Origin: JAUIEH01 sp964483375
GTDB taxonomy: Bacteria > Pseudomonadota > Alphaproteobacteria > Caulobacterales > Maricaulaceae
NCBI GenBank assembly: GCA_964483375.1
Contig: CAZABJ010000002.1
Coordinates: 62,001 to 126,000 of the forward strand
Reading direction: 5' to 3'
Length of the DNA: 64,000 nt
In this document: piece by piece, positions 59,696-64,000 of the stretch
How positions within the stretch are numbered: the stretch's first letter is position 1
Layout: the number at the start of each line of letters is the position of its first letter
Program-made: the position numbers and the translations under genes
The notes under the pieces: generated by a model
Seen by the model: only the letters and a program-made list of their open reading frames with translations
Told to the model about the DNA's origin: nothing
Databases searched by the model: none

Positions 59696-60760
59696 CTAAC
59701 GCCGACCGTCATTTGAGGGCGCAGCCTCTCCCGACTGATCCACAAAAAAGCGGAAGAACTCGCTTTCATTGGGCGACAAGATCACCGTCGCCGGCGTGGT
59801 CGGCGGCAATTCCGCCGCCTCAGCGTCGCTGATGTCGCCCTGCACGCACTGGGTTTGATCCCCCAGCGCGCACATATAGGCCTGCATCGAACGATAGAAG
59901 TCGAAGAACTCTTCGTCTTGGCCGAAGGCTTCGGCGTAGATGCGGTTGCGCTGGCCGTCGCCTTCACCGCGCAGTTTCAGCCCGCGCTCTTGCCCGGTCG
60001 CCCGGATGACGGTGGCTTCACGATCGGCTTCGGCGACGATGATCGTCGCGCGTTCGCGACCTTCCGCTCGAATGCGCTCCGCATCCTGACGCCGCTGGGT
60101 CGCCATCCGCCGAAACACCCCGACGGCGTTCTCGCTGGGCAAGTCCGCCCTGCGAATTCTGACGTCGATGATTTCGATGCCGAGCGCTTCAGATTGCTCC
60201 AAGTCGTCGAGTTGAGCCTCTTCCGGCGTCGCGGCGTCAGGGGCCGCTTCCGCCTCCACCAGAGGCTCGACAGGCTCTCCGTTCGCGGCCGCATTGGCCC
60301 GCTCACGAATGCGATCCATCAGTTCGCCACGGTTGCGGGAGACGATATTGGAGATCGACTGGCCGCCCAGCACGCCGCGCAGTTCGTTCTGCATGATGCC
60401 TTCCAACCGCGCCTCGACGCCGGCGACGTCACGCACCGCGGTGTAGAACAGCTCCGGCTCCGTAATCCGATACCGTATGACCGCATCGACCGCGAGCCGT
60501 TCCTGACCCGCGGCGAAGAGCAATTGGGTCGGGACGACATAGCTGAGATTACGACGGTCGAGATATTCGACTTGATCGACGAAAGGAATGCGGAAGAAGA
60601 GACCCGGATCGGGCTCCTCCAACGTCCAGGGATTCCGCTCAGCGATCGGCTCGCCAAATCGCAGCACGACGGCCTGTTGGGTGACGGTTACGACATAGAT
60701 CGCCTGCCAGAGAGCCAGCGCCGCTACGCCCGCCAAAACCAGGAAGAGTACTCGCAACAT
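59696..60760 (-). CDS. hflC: HflC, FtsH-associated SPFH/band-7 protein
   Basis: A 354-residue protein: one N-terminal membrane helix (LFLVLAGVAALALWQAIYVV), then the band-7 domain (QQAVVLRFGEPIAER, DPGLFFRIPFVDQVEYLDRR, VDAVIRYRITEPELFYTAV). A ~45-residue Ala/Glu/Pro-rich insertion lies around residues 155-195 (NGEPVEPLVEAEAAPDAATPEEAQLDDLEQ). Such an insertion is absent from the E. coli protein as I know it. With HflK it forms a large cage around FtsH. Its start is three bases after the hflK stop. Confidence 0.95.
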   Translation of the reverse strand: MLRVLFLVLAGVAALALWQAIYVVTVTQQAVVLRFGEPIAERNPWTLEEPDPGLFFRIPFVDQVEYLDRRNLSYVVPTQLLFAAGQERLAVDAVIRYRITEPELFYTAVRDVAGVEARLEGIMQNELRGVLGGQSISNIVSRNRGELMDRIRERANAAANGEPVEPLVEAEAAPDAATPEEAQLDDLEQSEALGIEIIDVRIRRADLPSENAVGVFRRMATQRRQDAERIRAEGRERATIIVAEADREATVIRATGQERGLKLRGEGDGQRNRIYAEAFGQDEEFFDFYRSMQAYMCALGDQTQCVQGDISDAEAAELPPTTPATVILSPNESEFFRFFVDQSGEAAPSNDGRR

Positions 60761-60763
60761 GTT

Positions 60764-61921
60764 TTATTCTCCCTGCGCCGGCCGCGGACGCGTCAATTCA
60801 TCAAGCGGTAGATAAGGCACCACGCCCTCTCCGGCAGCGCCGTCCAGGAGAACCATGTTGGATCGACCAAACACGCTTTGCATGGTCTCCAGATACATGC
60901 GCCGCCGCGTCACGAAGGGCGCCACGTCATATTGTTCGAAGATCTGCGTGAAGCGGCTCGCTTCACCGCGCGCTTGCGCAATCACGCGGTCGCGATAGGC
61001 GATGGCGTCCTGTTCGATCCGCGCCGCAGCGGCCCGCGCCTCGGGCAGCACCCGGTTACGGTGCCGGTTCGCCTCGTTCACCGAAGCTTCGCTGTCTTGC
61101 CGCGCCGTCACGACATCGCGAAACGCGCCCGCGACATAAACGGGAGGACCGGCGTCAGCGATAAGAACCTGAGAAATCAGGATGCCGGCGCCATACTCAT
61201 CGAGGATTTCTTGGATACGGGTCTGGGCCTCGACGGCCACGGCATCACGCTCGTCGGTGATGATCGGTTCAAGCTGGCGGCCGCCGACCACCTCGCGCAT
61301 GGCGCTTTGAGCGACATTCCGCAACGCGTCTTCGGGGTTCGCGACATTGAAAAGGTAGGCTTCAATGTCGCGAATGCGCCAGCGTACGGAAAAGTCGAGA
61401 TCTACGATGTTCTCGTCGCCGGTGAGCATCATGCTCTCATCCAGCTGGATTTGTTGAGAAAGCCTCTCCGCGCTCGCCGGATCGACATTGGCGAAGTCGA
61501 TCTCCTGTCCCCGCGGCGGGACGCTGATATTGATGACGTTTTGGCGGCGGACCGGCGCGCGCAAAACCGTCTCAACCGGATCAGGAAACTTGAAGTGCAG
61601 ACCCGGCGTGACGCGCCTTTCGACTTCACCGAAGCGCAAGACGATGGCCTCTTCCTCGGCTTGGACGATGTAGTACCAAGCGCCCGGCCAGGCGGCCCAC
61701 ACCAAAAGCGCAACGGCGAAGATTAGGAAAATCGCGCCGCCGCCGCCGCGTCCGCCGCGACCGCCGCGGCTGCCGAACACGCCGCCCATGCGCCCCTGCA
61801 AATTCCGGATCATGTCTTCGAGATCCGGCGGAGGCCGATTATCGCCGCCGCGCTGGGGACCGCCGCGCGGCGGTTGGCCCCATGGTCCTTGTCCGCCGCC
61901 TGACTGATCGTTCCAGGGCAT
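60764..61921 (-). CDS. hflK: HflK, FtsH-associated SPFH/band-7 protein
   Basis: This 385-residue protein has a glycine-rich N terminus (SGGGQGPWGQPPRGGP and GRGGRGGGG), a membrane helix (AIFLIFAVALLVWAAWPGAWYYIV), and a band-7 domain. That domain reads EEAIVLRFGEVERRVTPGLHFKFPDPVETVLRAP, then DLDFSVRWRIRDIEAYLFNV and VADAGPPVYVAGAF-like loops, with a coiled coil. First gene of hflK-hflC; divergent from mrp. Confidence 0.95.
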   Translation of the reverse strand: MPWNDQSGGGQGPWGQPPRGGPQRGGDNRPPPDLEDMIRNLQGRMGGVFGSRGGRGGRGGGGAIFLIFAVALLVWAAWPGAWYYIVQAEEEAIVLRFGEVERRVTPGLHFKFPDPVETVLRAPVRRQNVINISVPPRGQEIDFANVDPASAERLSQQIQLDESMMLTGDENIVDLDFSVRWRIRDIEAYLFNVANPEDALRNVAQSAMREVVGGRQLEPIITDERDAVAVEAQTRIQEILDEYGAGILISQVLIADAGPPVYVAGAFRDVVTARQDSEASVNEANRHRNRVLPEARAAAARIEQDAIAYRDRVIAQARGEASRFTQIFEQYDVAPFVTRRRMYLETMQSVFGRSNMVLLDGAAGEGVVPYLPLDELTRPRPAQGE

Positions 61922-62028
61922 GCGCGTTCACCTCCACCAATCGCTCACTCATCGCCGCCCCTTGAATCGATGCAGGGCGAGCCGACTATGTGGGTCTGCC
62001 ATCAAAAGCATCAAGAAGGGTTAAGCCG

Positions 62029-63177
62029 ATGCCGCAAGCTGAAATCGAGCGCGTACGCGCCGCCTTGGCCTCGGTGGAGGACCCCGTTACCGGTCGCGAC
62101 ATCGTGTCTCTGGGCTGGGTCCGCGGACTGGTGGCGCGCGACGGCAAGGTCGGTTTCGTCATCGAAGCGCCCCAGCGAGACCCTTCAGGGCTGGAGCCGA
62201 TCCGCGCGGCCGCCGAACAGGCCGCTCGAGCCGTCCCGGGCGTGGCTTCGGTGACCGCGGTGTTGACCGCCGAGACACCTGCTGGAGCGCCCCCGAAAGA
62301 ACCGCCCCCCGCCCCGGGGGTGACCCGCGTGCGAAAAGGCCAGCCCAGCGCTCCCCCGCCGGCGCGCGCCGAAGCCGCGCCCCAGCGCCTAGAGCTTCCT
62401 GGCGTATCCCGGATCATCGCAGTGGCGAGCGGCAAGGGCGGGGTCGGCAAATCCACCATCGCAGTCAATCTCGCCTGCGCGCTCGCCAAGCGCGGCCTGG
62501 CGGCCGGTCTGCTCGACGCCGACATTTACGGTCCCTCCGCGCCGATAATGACGGGGCTGCAGGACGGCGCGCCGGAAACCGGCAAGCATGGAAAGCTGGA
62601 GCCGCTGCGCGCCCATGGCGTGAAAGTCATGTCCATCGGCTTTGTCGTCGACACCGACGCGCCGATGATTTGGCGCGGTCCGATCGTGACCAGCGCGCTG
62701 ATGCAGATGCTCAATGACGTCGCTTGGGCCCCGCTGGACGTGCTCGTGGTGGACATGCCGCCGGGCACCGGGGATGTGCAGCTGACGCTGGCCCAGCGGG
62801 CGCCTCTGTCGGGCGCTGTGATCGTGTCCACCCCGCAAAAGGTGGCGCTGGCGGACGTGCGTCGTGGGGTGGAGATGTTTCGCCGCACCCATGTGCCCAT
62901 CCTCGGCGTGATCGAAAACATGTCCGGCCTGGGGGGAGCGCCCTCGGCCTTTGGGGCGGGGGGCGCGCGCGACGCCGCCGCAGCGCTTGACGCGCCGTTT
63001 TTGGGCGCGCTGCCGCTGGACCCGGCCTTGACCGCGATGAGCGATGAGGGCCGACCGCCGGCGGCTTGCGCGCCTGACAGCGCGATCGCGCATCAGTTCG
63101 ACGCCATCGCTCAACAGATCGCCGCCGCCTTGGAAACCGACCCCAGAAGGCCCGCGCCGAAGATCGCGTTCAGCTGA
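62029..63177 (+). CDS. mrp: Mrp/ApbC-type iron-sulfur cluster carrier protein
   Basis: The start is ATG 62029 (MPQAEIERVRAALASVEDPVTG), giving 382 residues. An N-terminal MIP18-like domain is followed by a Pro/Ala-rich linker and the P-loop NTPase domain. That domain has the deviant Walker A ASGKGGVGKST, DADIYGPSAPIMTGL, VDMPPGTGDVQLTL and a switch region VIVSTPQKVALADVRRG. It carries and inserts Fe-S clusters. The region after VIENMSG, where many homologues have a C-x-x-C motif, reads LGGAPSAFGAGGAR without cysteines. It is divergent from hflK. Confidence 0.93.
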   Translation: MPQAEIERVRAALASVEDPVTGRDIVSLGWVRGLVARDGKVGFVIEAPQRDPSGLEPIRAAAEQAARAVPGVASVTAVLTAETPAGAPPKEPPPAPGVTRVRKGQPSAPPPARAEAAPQRLELPGVSRIIAVASGKGGVGKSTIAVNLACALAKRGLAAGLLDADIYGPSAPIMTGLQDGAPETGKHGKLEPLRAHGVKVMSIGFVVDTDAPMIWRGPIVTSALMQMLNDVAWAPLDVLVVDMPPGTGDVQLTLAQRAPLSGAVIVSTPQKVALADVRRGVEMFRRTHVPILGVIENMSGLGGAPSAFGAGGARDAAAALDAPFLGALPLDPALTAMSDEGRPPAACAPDSAIAHQFDAIAQQIAAALETDPRRPAPKIAFS

Positions 63178-63315
63178 CGCATCGTGGGATCCTGACCAAC
63201 GGTTCCCAGCCCTTCGCGCAACGATTAATTCAAACGCAAACTCATCCCGCTTACAGTGCGCATTGAGACGCTCTCTCCCGGAGCGAACAAGCGTAGGCGC
63301 GGAGGCGCGAGGCAC

Positions 63316-64000
63316 GTGGCGAAGACGCAGGGCGAAATCTGGCCGATGGATCGGTTCGGGCGCGCGCGAAACGCGGCTGACAAATCGCGGCTGACCCCAT
63401 TGGCGCGCCGTGTGTCGCGCGCGATCGCGGAAGCCTATCGCACGAGATTAGGCGACGATATTCACAGCGTTTACCTCACAGGTCCCGCCGCCCGCGGCCG
63501 TCCCGGCGCGATCGAGGCCATCGGCGTGATGCGCATGACCGCCGCGCCGATCGGCGGGAGAAGCTGGTTGGAGGAGACCGCCGGCGCGATCCGGGCGCGA
63601 TGGCCGGCCGCCGGACGGCCCGAATTGGCCTTGCTGGCGTGGCGAGAGCTGTTCCCCGAGGCTGACGCGTTCTCCCCCGAGCGGTTTCGAATCGCAGTGA
63701 ATTCCCTGTGTTTGTCAGGCCGAGACCTTAGTCGCCGGCTCGCCCCGCAACGTCTTTCGGTGGCGGCGGCAAATGCGTGGATCGTCGGCGCCCGCGAGCG
63801 CATCACCTCGTCGAGCGACCGGGTCGGGCTTGAAGCGCGCGAAGACGACGTGCGCCGGGAGAGCCGCGCGCTAGGACGCTTGCTCTTGGCCACCGGCTTT
63901 GCGTTGGTGATGCCCCATGAGGGCGTCTACACCGAAGATCCCGACCTGCAGCGGGACTTCATCGCGCTGAACTTCCCCGAGCGCAGCGACGACGTGGCCC
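63316..64000 (+). CDS. Nucleotidyltransferase-like protein, 3' end beyond window
   Basis: From GTG 63316 (GAGG three bases and GGAGG ten bases upstream) the frame is open to the window edge, giving 228 residues. Early on it has IHSVYLTGPAARGRPGAIE, reminiscent of the G-S-x-A-R-G strand-loop of Pol-beta-type nucleotidyltransferases, but the Asp-x-Asp that should follow is replaced by neutral residues. The later GRLLLATGFALVMPHEGVYTEDPDLQRDF resembles the helical C-terminal half of bacterial nucleotidyltransferase-domain proteins. It may be a catalytically inactive member. Function unknown. Confidence 0.6.
   Translation, partial: MAKTQGEIWPMDRFGRARNAADKSRLTPLARRVSRAIAEAYRTRLGDDIHSVYLTGPAARGRPGAIEAIGVMRMTAAPIGGRSWLEETAGAIRARWPAAGRPELALLAWRELFPEADAFSPERFRIAVNSLCLSGRDLSRRLAPQRLSVAAANAWIVGARERITSSSDRVGLEAREDDVRRESRALGRLLLATGFALVMPHEGVYTEDPDLQRDFIALNFPERSDDVA

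Overview
This window is GC-rich, mostly tightly packed chromosomal DNA from a Gram-negative bacterium. Gene content points to an alphaproteobacterium, most likely near Maricaulis, Hyphomonas or Parvularcula. The pointers are an mreBCD-PBP2-rodA elongasome operon, HflKC, an MlaEFD-type lipid transport operon, free-standing Hpt proteins, a large TonB-dependent receptor, and arginine genes that use acetylated intermediates with a fused acetylglutamate synthase/kinase. The placement is inferred from gene families, not from a marker-gene tree. Two runs of exactly 100 N (9464-9563 and 29298-29397) are almost certainly scaffold placeholders of unknown true length, so any reading frame crossing them is unreliable.

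Layout. 1-3.5 kb: the end of a MoxR-type ATPase gene and its VWA/CoxE partner, separated by a secreted protein, a TerB-like protein and an orphan ArsI/CadI-type gene with a palindrome in its promoter. 3.5-6.4 kb: a minus-strand set of a P-loop ATPase, a haem-dependent oxidative N-demethylase family protein and an unknown protein. 6.6-8.4 kb: two chorismate mutases in tandem, an Hpt protein and a His/Tyr/Arg-rich secreted protein. 8.5-10 kb: tRNA-Lys(CTT), then an AT-rich, gene-poor, gap-broken segment. 10.1-12.2 kb: a winged-helix-like protein and a PcfJ-like protein. 12.2-15.1 kb: a cobalamin riboswitch and btuFCD. 14.7-17.7 kb: polysaccharide chain-length and export proteins. 17.7-21 kb: argF', argB/A fusion and argC. 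21-25.8 kb: a receiver protein, an FAH-family enzyme, alanine dehydrogenase with a Pro/Gln-repeat protein, and a CarF/PEDS1-like plasmalogen desaturase. 25.9-31.2 kb: a TonB receptor divergent from a LytS/LytTR two-component pair. 31.2-35.2 kb: a second FAH protein, a gamma-glutamylcyclotransferase-like protein and a large coiled-coil membrane protein that may be a polarity factor. 35.2-40.6 kb: the mla operon, an MFS transporter and a DUF423 protein. 40.7-44.4 kb: a glycosyltransferase/methyltransferase/alpha-toroid cluster. 44.4-48.2 kb: a lipoprotein, prolyl aminopeptidase, a sodium symporter and a second Hpt protein. 48.3-53.9 kb: the elongasome operon. 54-64 kb: housekeeping genes (TVP38-like, ilvC, miaA, serB, degP-like, hflC, hflK, mrp) and a truncated nucleotidyltransferase-like gene.

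How the genes work together. Most of the window is envelope biology: cell elongation (MreBCD, PBP2, RodA), outer-membrane lipid homeostasis (Mla), envelope proteolysis (DegP, HflKC), surface polysaccharide (GumC-like, Wza-like) and a possible glycolipid cluster. Amino-acid metabolism is the second theme (Arg, Ala, Ser, branched-chain, chorismate). No CRISPR array, phage, transposase or rRNA was found. The least ordinary items are the acetyl-arginine operon, the CarF/PEDS1-like desaturase, the ATPase/N-demethylase-family operon, the glycosyltransferase/toroid cluster and the AT-rich segment beside tRNA-Lys.
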